Positions 6,388-14,756 of a stretch of DNA of 64,000 bases are shown here, in pieces (position 1 is the stretch's first letter; every line of letters starts with the position of its first letter). The DNA lies in NCBI GenBank assembly GCA_965204405.1, contig CBDBEN010000002.1, positions 434,001-498,000 of the forward strand. Reading direction: 5' to 3'. This DNA is from JANQPX01 sp965204405 (GTDB lineage Bacteria; Pseudomonadota; Alphaproteobacteria; Geminicoccales; Geminicoccaceae). Under the pieces are notes generated by a model, which was not told the DNA's origin, did no database searches, and saw nothing but the letters and a program-made list of their open reading frames with translations. A program made the translations under genes and the position numbers.

Positions 6388-8737
6388 GGATCTTAAGAAT
6401 GGCGCGGCCCCCGTCCCGGCGGACGAGGGCCATTCATATCAAGCGACCACCGATGGGACCAGCACCGGCAGCCAAAAGGACCATGTTCCTAGCATAGGCG
6501 GCGGCAGCGAGGCGGTAAAGTTCCTTCGGTGGTTCCGACCAGAGGGGCCATGGATTCTGACAGCAATTGTCCCGGACGGACGCATCACAACCTGGACGTT
6601 CTGGCCCGGCAAGGAGGACACCCTGACGGAGTGGCTCTCAACCAAGGAGGGTCGCTCCAACATCTACTTCACCGTGAACTGGACCGGTGACGGGAACCTC
6701 ACGAAGAAGCCCAAGAAGGAGAAGATCCTTCGAGCCGAGTGGCTGCACGTGGACGTGGACCCGGCAAAAGGGGAAGAACGCGATGTTGCTCGTCGGAGAA
6801 TCCTCAACAGTTTGGAGAAATTCGCACCAAGGCCGACCTGCGTGATCGACAGCGGCAACGGATACCAAGCGTTCTGGCGGCTGACAGAGGCCGTCACAGT
6901 CGACAAGCCATCGGAAGAGGCATGGGCTGAGTTCGAGCGAACGAACCGCTGGATTGCAGAGCAGCTTGGCGGAGACTCTTGCCACAATGTCGACCGGATC
7001 ATGCGCCTGCCCGGCACCATAAATGTACCCAACGCTAAGAAAGCCAGAGAGGGGCGAGGCAAAAAACCCGCCAGCGCGGTGTGGTTCGATCAGAACGGTC
7101 CGTCATTCTCGCTCGACGAGTTTGGGAAGGCCGATCGGGAAGAGACTGAGGTCGCTGCTCTAGCGCGCGGTGTTGAGGCCGCTGACGACTATGACTTTGA
7201 CGCGCTGCCCGAGCGCGTTCGCGCCGCCGCTAATGAGGGCTGGATGCCGGGCGGACACCAAGAGGACGATCGCTCGAAGGTGGTCCTGTTCTGTGTGGCC
7301 GAGTGCATTCGTGAGAAGGTGCCCGATGAGATCATAAAGGCCATGCTGCTCGATCACGATCTCCGCGTTGGGCGGCATGTACATGATCAGAAGGCCCCTG
7401 ATCGCTATGCAGACCGACAGATTGCGAGAGCGCGAGCCAAGGTCGAGAACCAGGTCGATGAGACCACGATCGACGACCCCTTGGGCTGGATATCGGAGCG
7501 ATACTTCGGCGCCATCGTCGGTGGGCGATCGCGGTTCTTCGAGGATCGCCTTCCGCTTGAGGCGATGAACAGGGAGGCGATCACTGACGTCCTGAGGCCG
7601 ATCAAGATTCCAGTCGACACTGGCAAGAAGGACCCGGTCTGGAAACCCGCGTTCCCATTCTGGCTTGAGTCACCCAGGCGTCGCTTCTACAGACGCGGTT
7701 TCATCCTCGACCCTGCATCAGAACACACCGAGGACCACTACAACATGTGGCGCGGATACGGCGTCGAGCCAGCTCCCGGCGACCCTGAGCCAATGCTAGG
7801 GCATATTCGCGAGGTCGTTGAACCTGACGCCCAGGAGTATCTGATAAACTGGATGGCATGGGTCGTCAGAAACCCGGCGGACAAGCCCAGGGTGGCGGTC
7901 GTGCTGCGCGGCGACGAGGGAACGGGCAAGGGTTTCATATGCTCCACGCTTGTGAAGATGTTTGGTGTCCACGGCAGCCAGATGACCCAGAAGAAGCACA
8001 TCGTCGGCTCCTTCAACGCCCACATGCAGCACTGCTGCCTGATGTTCGCAGACGAGGTGCAGTTTCGTCCGGGCGAGGAAGAGGGCGTCCTCAAGACCAT
8101 GATAACCGAGCCGACCATGCCGCTGGAGGGCAAGGGCGTGGACGTTCGGGAGGTTGACAGCTACCTGGCAATGATCATGTCCACCAACCAAGACTGGGCT
8201 GTGCCAGCCTCGGTCGGCGCGCGCCGCTTTGTCGTGGCGGACGTGAACAGCACGCGAAAGGGCGACGCCGAGCACTTTGAGCGGCTCTTCGCCTGGAGAG
8301 ACAAGGAGGGCGGCCTGGCGGCACTTCTGCACCATCTGCTCGACGAGCATGAGATCCCGGCTGGATGGCACCCAGAGAAGGACAGGGTGAAGACGCAGGC
8401 CCTCGCGGAGCAGGAGGCCGCCTCAATGGACCCGCTGGACCGGGTGCTGTTCAACATTCTCTGGGAGGGCACTGGTCCGGAGCGGCTAAGCACGAGCTGG
8501 CTGATAGAGTGCAGTGAGCGACTGGGCAAGACCATAAACGCTATGAATGTCTATCACCGCTTTAGGCGATATCCATCCTGGCAGAAGTGCAATCAGGCAC
8601 CAAAGGGCTGGCTGTGCCCGAGCGACCTGCAGAAGGCTCGGCTTGAGTTCCGACCGGACGCGACGTGGCCCGACGATGGCCAGCTGACCCTGGACCTTTC
8701 TCGGACGGAGATCGATCTGGACGACATCCCCTTCTAG
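6380..8737 (+). CDS. primase-helicase replication protein (AEP-like primase plus DUF5906-type P-loop helicase)
   Basis: A 785-residue protein that would start replication of the excised element. The N-terminal part (about 50-250) looks like an archaeo-eukaryotic/RepB-type primase: the acidic motif HVDVDPAKG near 121-129, CVIDSGNGYQAFWRL, and VDRIMRLPGTINVPN near 203-217. The C-terminal part has a P-loop, RGDEGTGKGF (about 509-518), a Walker B-like CCLMFADEVQF and a sensor-like MIMSTNQDWAVP, as in DUF5906/virulence-associated E-type helicases. A GGGAGG ribosome site supports the start. It is followed by a non-coding, iteron-rich stretch that is a good origin candidate. Confidence 0.88.
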   Translation: MSEDLKNGAAPVPADEGHSYQATTDGTSTGSQKDHVPSIGGGSEAVKFLRWFRPEGPWILTAIVPDGRITTWTFWPGKEDTLTEWLSTKEGRSNIYFTVNWTGDGNLTKKPKKEKILRAEWLHVDVDPAKGEERDVARRRILNSLEKFAPRPTCVIDSGNGYQAFWRLTEAVTVDKPSEEAWAEFERTNRWIAEQLGGDSCHNVDRIMRLPGTINVPNAKKAREGRGKKPASAVWFDQNGPSFSLDEFGKADREETEVAALARGVEAADDYDFDALPERVRAAANEGWMPGGHQEDDRSKVVLFCVAECIREKVPDEIIKAMLLDHDLRVGRHVHDQKAPDRYADRQIARARAKVENQVDETTIDDPLGWISERYFGAIVGGRSRFFEDRLPLEAMNREAITDVLRPIKIPVDTGKKDPVWKPAFPFWLESPRRRFYRRGFILDPASEHTEDHYNMWRGYGVEPAPGDPEPMLGHIREVVEPDAQEYLINWMAWVVRNPADKPRVAVVLRGDEGTGKGFICSTLVKMFGVHGSQMTQKKHIVGSFNAHMQHCCLMFADEVQFRPGEEEGVLKTMITEPTMPLEGKGVDVREVDSYLAMIMSTNQDWAVPASVGARRFVVADVNSTRKGDAEHFERLFAWRDKEGGLAALLHHLLDEHEIPAGWHPEKDRVKTQALAEQEAASMDPLDRVLFNILWEGTGPERLSTSWLIECSERLGKTINAMNVYHRFRRYPSWQKCNQAPKGWLCPSDLQKARLEFRPDATWPDDGQLTLDLSRTEIDLDDIPF

Positions 8738-8746
8738 CGATGATCC

Positions 8747-9024
8747 AGTCGGCGGATGGCTGGTCGCGTCAGCCGAAGCTCAGTCGTTCACAGTCGCCGC
8801 CGACTGGTTCTTAGTCGAACAGCTAGTCGCTTGAGCCCAAAATAGAGAAATTTCAGTGGGTTGCATCTCTCTTGCTGCTACTAAACCGACTAGACCGAGT
8901 AATATAGACACTGTTGTAAACAGCTCCACCTGATACCTTTGGTTTCATATGTTTTGGGCTGTAGTAAGAAAACATGATCGCAGCGCGTTTATAGACAGCT
9001 GGAGCCAGTAGCCGGGCCTAGTCG
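8747..9024. other. candidate replication origin with AGTCG iterons
   Basis: Directly after the primase-helicase stop lies a 519-bp stretch (8738-9256) without genes. Eight copies of the pentamer AGTCG or its complement occur at 8747, 8782, 8792, 8801, 8813, 8825, 8887 and 9020; fewer than one is expected by chance. Five of them fall within 48 bp. An AT-rich section (about 8835-8990) follows the cluster. Clustered short repeats beside an AT-rich tract next to a replication gene fit a satellite origin, but function is inferred. Confidence 0.45.
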
Positions 9025-9136
9025 CTTTAGGGCCTCGCAGCATGACTTACAGGTCCCGCCCATCCCAACCATCTCTTCGCGAAAAGAATCCAGGCCTTTC
9101 GCCACTCATGATGAGCGAGGCATAATTTCCTAGATA

Positions 9137-9185
9137 TTGCCGGGCGAGAACCAAGGTTTCTCCGGCCCTGCCACTCGCCCGGCAA
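9137..9185. promoter_or_regulatory. long stem-loop before the terminase operon
   Basis: A perfect 12-bp inverted repeat, TTGCCGGGCGAG (9137-9148) and CTCGCCCGGCAA (9174-9185), encloses 25 bases. The word CCAAGGTT occurs in the loop and again just after the right arm (about 9191). There is no U-tract, so a simple terminator is unlikely. It lies 72 bp before the first small ORF of the terminase operon, where cos or pac sites often lie. It could also be an operator or a leader structure. Confidence 0.4.
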
Positions 9186-9256
9186 CCTATCCAAGGTTGC
9201 AATCACCCGAGCATTCCGAGGCTCACAGGACACGGGTAACTTTTGGAGTAACTTTC

Positions 9257-9334
9257 ATGCCCCGCAAGACCGGCAAACCGAGGCGCACCAAGCAGCCCAT
9301 CGAGCCCCTGACCGGAAGGCGAGGTCGGTCGTGA
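9257..9334 (+). CDS. 25-residue basic peptide, first ORF of the terminase operon
   Basis: The peptide begins MPRKTGKPRRTKQPIEPL and ends GRRGRS; about a third of the residues are lysine or arginine. A GGAG ribosome site lies 8 bases before the ATG. Its stop (TGA, 9332-9334) overlaps the GTG start of the next gene as GTGA, so translation of the peptide probably feeds the next gene. It may act only as a coupling leader, or may be a tiny nucleic-acid-binding peptide. I recognise no family. Confidence 0.45.
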   Translation: MPRKTGKPRRTKQPIEPLTGRRGRS

Positions 9335-9591
9335 GGGGCAGGACCAGGGGCGGAAGCCGAGGGCGTGTGACCATCGCCCGGCACGGCAACGATCCTCGCA
9401 GCGCGTTTTCTCGGGCCAGGGATGAGCACCCCGCTATGGATCGCGAGCGCAAGCGTGTTCGAAAGGAGAAGGCCCAACAAGCCGCTCGGCAGAAGCAGGC
9501 GATCGCCCGCCAGACGGTCGTCAGCAAGCTTCGCGCCAAGGGCTTCAGCGATGCCCAGATCACAGCACATCTGGGCGAGGCTGACGACTGA
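9331..9591 (+). CDS. small basic hypothetical protein preceding terS
   Basis: An 86-residue protein starting at GTG, strongly basic with a long lysine, arginine and glutamine helix (about 38-65, RKRVRKEKAQQAARQKQAIA). The C-terminus VSKLRAKGFSDAQITAHLGE looks like a small helical module. Both ends overlap neighbours (GTGA upstream, TGATG downstream with the small terminase), which supports it as a real gene in a coupled operon. By position it may help DNA packaging; the sequence itself shows only probable nucleic-acid binding. Confidence 0.6.
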   Translation: MRGRTRGGSRGRVTIARHGNDPRSAFSRARDEHPAMDRERKRVRKEKAQQAARQKQAIARQTVVSKLRAKGFSDAQITAHLGEADD

Positions 9592-10067
9592 TGGCCAGCG
9601 ACGTTGTCAAAGTGGGCGGAGTGAATGGCGCGGGCAACCGCCTCAAGACGATCGGCCGCCGCGGCCTCAAGATCGTCGAGGAGATGGCCGCCAAGGGACA
9701 TCCCGACGTCGCCATCGCCAAGCAGCTTGGCATCTTCCGAGGCACGTTCACCGAGATCTGCAAGCGCCAGCCGGAGGTTCAGGAAGCGCTGGAACGGGGC
9801 CGTGGTCAACTGGAGCATATTCTCGTCCACTCCCTTCTGGAGCGCGCGGTCGACCCAGGATCAAAGGGAGGCAGCACCGCCGCCATCTTCCTCTTGAAGT
9901 CCAGATGCGGATACGAGGGCACGCCGGTCGCGCCGACAGTCCAAAACGTCACCAACACCCAGAACATCCTCAACATCCAGCTCCCGTCCGCGATGGACAT
10001 GGACGAGTATATGAAGCGCGTCTCCGCTGGATCACCTCCAGTCATCAAGGGCGACGCCAATGACTAG
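9591..10067 (+). CDS. terminase small subunit
   Basis: A 158-residue packaging protein. The N-terminal half has an HTH-like section (IVEEMAAKGHPDVAIAKQLG, then IFRGTFTEICKRQP) that would read the packaging site. It is followed by a helical oligomerisation part (EALERGRGQLEHILVHSLLE) and the phrase GSTAAIFLLKSRCGYEG, which is characteristic of phage small terminases where KN/KSR-xG-y ends the core. It overlaps the large subunit gene by 8 bp. In satellites, a private small subunit redirects helper packaging to satellite DNA; here the large subunit is private too. Confidence 0.82.
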   Translation: MASDVVKVGGVNGAGNRLKTIGRRGLKIVEEMAAKGHPDVAIAKQLGIFRGTFTEICKRQPEVQEALERGRGQLEHILVHSLLERAVDPGSKGGSTAAIFLLKSRCGYEGTPVAPTVQNVTNTQNILNIQLPSAMDMDEYMKRVSAGSPPVIKGDAND

Positions 10068-11481
10068 CGCCCCGACCACCCCCGAGCAGCGCCTCTCCCC
10101 CTTCCAGCAGTCCGCCCTGCAGGTGCCGGAGGCGTGCAACCTCGCCCTCCTGGGCGCGAGAGGCGGTGGCAAGACGACGGCGGCGGTCTACATCGCCCTC
10201 CAGCACATCGCGAAGTATCAGTCCGACGCCTCGGTCCTCATCGTCCGCTCGTCATACAAGTCGCTGACCGACTTCGAGGACGAACTGCTGTCCCTCCTTG
10301 GGCAGGCGACGGGCAATCGGCACCGATACAATCGAGCCGAGAAGGTGGCCAGGATCGACCGTGCCACGATCCGCCTCGCTGCGGTTCAGGATCAGCGGTC
10401 GTACGATGTCCTGCAGGGTGCCAACGCCACGCTCCTCATCGTCGACGAGGTCACGCAGTATCCCACCGAGCGACTGCTCCGCCTGCTGCGCTCGAACCTC
10501 CGCGGCCCCGACCATGTCATCACGCGTGTCGTCTATTTGGGCAACCCCGGCGGACCGCTGCACGGTCGAATCTTCAAGAACCACGTCCAGGATCGCCAGT
10601 CCCACGTTCCCTACGAGATCAATCTCGACGATGGCGAGACGGAGCGATGGGTCACCATTCCGTCCGGCCCTCTCGACAACCCGTTCATTGATCAGAACGC
10701 CTACGTCAACCGCCTCCGGCAGGCCTGCCACGGCGACCCTGTTCGATTGAAACAGTGGCTTTTCGGCGAGTGGTCTGTCGGCGAGGGTCTGATGTTCGAC
10801 ATGTTTGACCCCGACGTCCACACCCTTGGGCTCCCGGAGAACTTCGCGATCAGTCGCGACGCCTTCACGCCGTACACCGCGACAGACTGGGGAATATCCA
10901 GCCCGTCCGTCTGCCTCGTCGGAGGTCGCGCGAAGCGTGCGGTGCAGATTGATGAGAACCAACTGGCCCCGCGCGGCAGCGTCCTTGTCTTCGACGAGGT
11001 GACCGACGCGATAACGGACAATCCCGAGGACCTCTCGAAGAGCCTTGAGTGGTCGCCCTCCCGCCTGGGCGAGAAGATCGTCGCCCGCTGCGCCTCCCTG
11101 GGCTGGGCGCGCCCGACCGGTGTCATCGACAGCGCCCGCGGGCTCCGCGGCGAGAGCCTGCACGTCGAGGTTCGCAAGGAGGGCTTCTGGGATCTCCGTC
11201 CACCGAGGAAGGGAAGGCGATCCGAGGGACACGCGACCATCCGCTCGATGCTGACCGCCGCCGCCGAGCAGGACCCGTCCCGTCCGCACCTCTACATCAG
11301 CGACCGCTGCGAGTATCTGCTCGCGACGCTTCCGCAGGCCGTCCGCGACGAGAAGGACCCGGACGACATTCGCGACACGCCGCACTGCCCCGACCACGCC
11401 ATCGACCCGCTCCGCTACCTGCTCTCTTGGGCGGTGGAGCGACCCACCATGAGAACTGGCCGAACAGTCGGCCTCACCTAG
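10060..11481 (+). CDS. terminase large subunit (ATPase and nuclease)
   Basis: A 473-residue DNA-packaging motor of the Terminase_6/Terminase_3 type. Walker A is GARGGGKT (32-39) and Walker B is LLIVDE (125-130). The C-terminal RNase H-like nuclease shows the expected acidic residues: D276 (ATDWG), D357 (GVIDSAR) and D445/D449 (PDHAIDPLRYLL). Length is normal and the gene seems intact. It overlaps the small subunit gene. No portal or capsid gene follows, which is unusual because a large terminase normally docks on a portal from the same module. Confidence 0.9.
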   Translation: MTSAPTTPEQRLSPFQQSALQVPEACNLALLGARGGGKTTAAVYIALQHIAKYQSDASVLIVRSSYKSLTDFEDELLSLLGQATGNRHRYNRAEKVARIDRATIRLAAVQDQRSYDVLQGANATLLIVDEVTQYPTERLLRLLRSNLRGPDHVITRVVYLGNPGGPLHGRIFKNHVQDRQSHVPYEINLDDGETERWVTIPSGPLDNPFIDQNAYVNRLRQACHGDPVRLKQWLFGEWSVGEGLMFDMFDPDVHTLGLPENFAISRDAFTPYTATDWGISSPSVCLVGGRAKRAVQIDENQLAPRGSVLVFDEVTDAITDNPEDLSKSLEWSPSRLGEKIVARCASLGWARPTGVIDSARGLRGESLHVEVRKEGFWDLRPPRKGRRSEGHATIRSMLTAAAEQDPSRPHLYISDRCEYLLATLPQAVRDEKDPDDIRDTPHCPDHAIDPLRYLLSWAVERPTMRTGRTVGLT

Positions 11482-11494
11482 GAAGGAGACGACC

Positions 11495-12277
11495 ATGACC
11501 ACGCCTGAGGAAACCAACACCCCCGCCGAGCAGCCGCGCAGGCTCCCCGAGCACATGAGATCCCCGATCGACCGGGCAATCGCGAGCCGCAACCGGCCCG
11601 GCAGAAGCCCGCACCCCGAGCCGGGCATGATGACCGACACGCGGCGGGTCGAGATGCCGATCGACCACTCTCCCGACAACATCAAAGACGACGGGCAGAG
11701 TGCTCGCTTGGCGAAGGACGCGATGACGTCGATATGGAACGCCTGGGGCGCGATCAAGACCGCCGCCGAGGACCCCGGCACCAATCTTGCCACCCTGGGC
11801 AATCTCTCCCAGCGCGCCCTTGAGCGAGGGCTGGCGTCCGCCGACCGGGCGATCGCGAGCATCGAGGGGCAGATCGCGGGGATCGAGAAGCAGATCACCG
11901 CCGCCGTCCAGCCCCACGTCAGCGACACCCTTGCCGCGGAGATCCGGTCGCACTGGCAGCGCGCCGCCGCCGATCCGAAGAGCCTACAAGACTTGATGAG
12001 CGCCGTTCGGATCGACCCTCGCACCTCGTCGGCCGTCCTGGGCGCGCCGCCCTATCTGTCGGGTCTCAAGGACCACGAGATGGTTCGCCAGAACGCCGTC
12101 CTGGCCCACGCGCCAGAGCAGCAGGCCAGCCTCGACGAGGCTCGGAAGGCGCTGACAAAGGTAACCGCCGCCCGCGACCGCTCGATGCAGTCCCTTGGGC
12201 CGAGGATTGCCTCCTGGAAAGACCCGCAACCCACGGCACTTCGCCAGCTCAGGGAGATCGCAAATGGAAAATCTTGA
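11495..12277 (+). CDS. hypothetical helical protein downstream of the terminase
   Basis: A 260-residue protein with a disordered, proline-rich first 70 residues and then predicted helices. The repeated phrase IASIEGQIAGIEKQITAAV (about 130-148) suggests a coiled coil. No membrane segment or signal peptide is present. The ribosome site GGAAGGAG is strong. It overlaps the next gene by 14 bp. Its position directly after the large terminase, where phages carry the portal or head genes, hints at a packaging or capsid-interaction role. I recognise no portal, scaffold or capsid features. Confidence 0.65.
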   Translation: MTTPEETNTPAEQPRRLPEHMRSPIDRAIASRNRPGRSPHPEPGMMTDTRRVEMPIDHSPDNIKDDGQSARLAKDAMTSIWNAWGAIKTAAEDPGTNLATLGNLSQRALERGLASADRAIASIEGQIAGIEKQITAAVQPHVSDTLAAEIRSHWQRAAADPKSLQDLMSAVRIDPRTSSAVLGAPPYLSGLKDHEMVRQNAVLAHAPEQQASLDEARKALTKVTAARDRSMQSLGPRIASWKDPQPTALRQLREIANGKS

Positions 12278-12689
12278 AGAGATGACGAGCGAGGAGCTTC
12301 GCGAAGCCAAGCACCGCGCTGAGATGGCAAGAGCGGGTGCCCAGGCCCAGATCGACAGGATCGCGGCGGACGTTCGGACCGACACCGTGGCGGAACTCGT
12401 CGCCGACGAGGAGTTCGCGAACCTCATGAGGGCGAAAGCTTGGCTGCGGCACGAGCCCGACATGACGATCGCCAGGGACTTCTCCGACATGCCGGACGGC
12501 TGGCCGCCGAGCGTTGAGGATCCGAGAGCCTACCTCCTGGGCCAGATCAGGGAGCGGGTCGACCCGGCCATCGCCGCGAGGTTCGACGCGTCTCCAGCAA
12601 CGATCGCCAAGGCCGAGGCAACACCGTCCGTCGAGAAGCTGCGGAGCGTCGTTGGGCGGATCAACGGGGAGGACCAGCCTGATGCCTAG
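12264..12689 (+). CDS. hypothetical 141-residue protein
   Basis: It starts at an ATG preceded by AGGGAG and overlaps both neighbours (14 bp upstream, 8 bp downstream). The N-terminus MENLEEMTSEELREAKHRAE is acidic and helical, and the middle holds DMTIARDFSDMPDGWPPS, a conserved-looking loop. It has no membrane segment. The family is not recognised. The tight overlaps mark it as part of the terminase operon. Confidence 0.6.
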   Translation: MENLEEMTSEELREAKHRAEMARAGAQAQIDRIAADVRTDTVAELVADEEFANLMRAKAWLRHEPDMTIARDFSDMPDGWPPSVEDPRAYLLGQIRERVDPAIAARFDASPATIAKAEATPSVEKLRSVVGRINGEDQPDA

Positions 12690-12879
12690 GTTCCGTTCCG
12701 ACCGACCGCTCGTGAGCTGGCTAACACAGCAGCTCGCGCGCAAGAGAACGACCCGCCAGATCGCTTATCTCAATCGCGAGAAGATGCGAGCGAACCTCAA
12801 CTTGATGGGCCAGGAGCTGACCGACCGACTGGCGTTCCTCGACGCCGAGATCGCAAGGCTGGAAGCGAGGTTCCGATGA
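12682..12879 (+). CDS. small basic coiled-coil protein
   Basis: A 65-residue, strongly basic protein with a likely C-terminal helix (TDRLAFLDAEIARLEARFR) showing leucine and alanine heptads. It overlaps the upstream gene by 8 bp and the downstream gene by 4 bp (ATGA). The small size and the charge fit a nucleic-acid- or protein-binding accessory factor. No family is recognised. Confidence 0.55.
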   Translation: MPRFRSDRPLVSWLTQQLARKRTTRQIAYLNREKMRANLNLMGQELTDRLAFLDAEIARLEARFR

Positions 12880-13100
12880 GGGGCCGCGTGGTTCTCGTGA
12901 ACCCCGAGGCGCGGTTCCGGGAGGGAAGCTCCGCCCGTGCTCGGTGGGAGGAGGCCCTACCTCTCCTTCTGGGCGGCGAGCCGGTTTCCGTGCAGGACAT
13001 TCTGAAGACGGGTGCCATGATCGCGGACGTTCGCTGGTGGCTGAACAAGGGCCACATCGCCACCGAGGACGGCCTGCCGCTGCCCAGGCAGAGAGGATAA
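12876..13100 (+). CDS. hypothetical 74-residue protein, conserved in the decayed neighbour
   Basis: A small protein with the sections PEARFREGSSARARWEEALP and SVQDILKTGAMIADVRWWLN. Its C-terminal 18 residues are almost identical to a relic encoded at 1365-1421, where 44 of 45 bases match. Such preservation in an otherwise diverged relic suggests real coding selection or a recent exchange. It starts at an ATGA overlap. The function is unknown. Confidence 0.6.
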   Translation: MRGRVVLVNPEARFREGSSARARWEEALPLLLGGEPVSVQDILKTGAMIADVRWWLNKGHIATEDGLPLPRQRG

Positions 13101-13105
13101 GGGTC

Positions 13106-13588
13106 ATGACAGACGATTTCGACTTTGAGGATCGCCCCTTCAACCCGCACCCCGTCTATAGCGTCGACATGGAGGACGTCATAACGATCGCGATGCAGCG
13201 CCTGCATCCTCGCGTGATCCCCGCCGTCGCGGCCCTGACGCAGCTTCCGGCGGAGGCGCAGCCCCCGACCCCTGGGCAGTGCATCGCCGTCGCGGAGGCA
13301 TTCGAGGCACCAGCGTCGGCCGTTCTAGCTCTGCACGGCTACGTTCTTGCAAGAGATGTTGACGTCGACGAGGTCACGACGCCAAAGATGTGGCGTCGGC
13401 AGGCCGTGTTTCATCGCCTGGGCGACTGCGAGAGGGAAGGTGGCGCGCAGACGCACGCCGGCATCGTCGACCCGGAGGACAAGCAGCAGCTGCTCGCCCT
13501 GGGCATCAGGAGAGCGATGCTGCCGGACGACTACGGTAGCCTGTCGAAGTTGGGGCAGCGGCCTGCCGTTGGGCGCGGGAGGCGCTGA
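13106..13588 (+). CDS. hypothetical 160-residue protein, last gene of the terminase operon
   Basis: The protein opens MTDDFDFEDRPFNPHPVYS and has a helical centre (DVITIAMQRLHPRVIPAVAA) and a conserved-looking loop QPPTPGQCIAVAEAFEAPAS. A frameshifted relative lies at 1424-1659. It starts 5 bp after the preceding stop, with GAGG upstream. No transmembrane segment or known motif is seen. The 216 bp that follow (13589-13804) hold no gene and mark a change to AT-richer cargo. Confidence 0.6.
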   Translation: MTDDFDFEDRPFNPHPVYSVDMEDVITIAMQRLHPRVIPAVAALTQLPAEAQPPTPGQCIAVAEAFEAPASAVLALHGYVLARDVDVDEVTTPKMWRRQAVFHRLGDCEREGGAQTHAGIVDPEDKQQLLALGIRRAMLPDDYGSLSKLGQRPAVGRGRR

Positions 13589-13804
13589 GGCTGCGCTTCG
13601 TGGTGTTGGGCGAGGGATTTCTGGCGGTGGTGATGGGCAGTTTTGTCGGGTGTGGTCAGCACTGAGGAGTGCTAGTTACCGCCATTATACCTATCGAACG
13701 GGCGCGTTTGTCCCTTCAGTAAATTGGCGCCAGGAGTCACCCTTCAAAAGGATCAGCACTGGGTCTAGTGTCCAGTCGAGCATCACTATCACAGAGCAGT
13801 TCAC

Positions 13805-14617
13805 ATGCAAATCTTAGTTGATAAGAGTTATCTGCACGGCAGCACAAAAAACGAAATCTCTCAACTATGCTATGAACATGATGTTATTGTTCCGCAAGTA
13901 TTGTTTTATGAGTTACTCACTACTACTCCAGATTCTCGCAAGAAATGTGTGTCGAAACTTCCAGAAGAATATGGCGCCTATGACATGATTCCGGGAGTCG
14001 GAGAATACCTTTCTCTTGAGGCCGGCAGACAAGAAGCGGCTACTCCAGTTGTAGCCCACAAGATGCCGAATGAACCGAGGATCAATCCCCTATGGGCGAA
14101 TGATGACTTTCATGTATCTGCGGATCAAGAAATAGCGCGGAGCGAATGGATTAGAGTGACGAGAGAAGGTGTGAAGCTGTTCCATGATATCGCAAAGAGA
14201 GTTCCTCAATGGTTTCCAATTCTTAGTAGTGTGTCGGATGATATTGAACGCAAAGATGCATGTAACAAGATCAAAATTGAAGCCTGCAAGGAACCTCAAA
14301 ATGTCCGAGATTTCTACGAAGGTTTAGAGATCAAAGGTTATCCGCCCGCATCCATAATTTCACCCTCATGGATCGTATTTCAACATACAAAAATGAACCT
14401 TCTCTATTCGATCGATCATTTTGCACGACATGGCTTTTCCATCTCCAAAGAACCTCCAAAGCGAGTCGAACAGGAGGTTCATGATCTGGAGTATGTAATC
14501 TTTGGCGCACTGTGCGGCGCACTCGCGTCCGACGACCTCGGTATGCAGATGAATTTCCGACTAGCATGTCCTGAGGGGCACCTGCTCTCTCATTCGCGAG
14601 AGAGCGGCACCCTCTGA
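13805..14617 (+). CDS. PIN-like domain protein, element cargo
   Basis: A 270-residue protein with the layout of a PIN-type ribonuclease: D6 in ILVDKSYLHG, E36 in PQVLFYELLTTTPD, and acidic residues D227 (EVHDLEYVIFGAL) and D243/D244 (ALASDD) near the end. These match the metal-binding positions of the fold. The long insert between E36 and D227 is unusual for PIN toxins, which are about 130 residues. It is clearly AT-richer than the terminase operon. No antitoxin gene is visible beside it. Right-end cargo of satellites is often anti-phage, so a defence role is a fair inference, not shown. Confidence 0.6.
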   Translation: MQILVDKSYLHGSTKNEISQLCYEHDVIVPQVLFYELLTTTPDSRKKCVSKLPEEYGAYDMIPGVGEYLSLEAGRQEAATPVVAHKMPNEPRINPLWANDDFHVSADQEIARSEWIRVTREGVKLFHDIAKRVPQWFPILSSVSDDIERKDACNKIKIEACKEPQNVRDFYEGLEIKGYPPASIISPSWIVFQHTKMNLLYSIDHFARHGFSISKEPPKRVEQEVHDLEYVIFGALCGALASDDLGMQMNFRLACPEGHLLSHSRESGTL

Positions 14618-14756
14618 TTCCCACCTCGCGCAATACCACCACAAACCCCATCCGCCACCCAACAATCCCCAAACGACCACAGCGAACTGTCGGGGCTTGG
14701 TGGGCAGTGTCCTGATCGGCTCGGATCGGAAGTTTGGAGGAGGTCGATACGGGGAT

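Noticed and set aside
8738..9256. CRISPR-like repeats after the primase gene
   Set aside because: The AGTCG words are only five bases long and irregularly spaced, with no spacers of constant length. An iteron region is the better reading.
10252..12024. 590-residue frame on the minus strand
   Set aside because: It runs antisense through the large terminase and the next gene, which have clear motifs and overlapping starts. Its composition is that of a GC-rich shadow frame.
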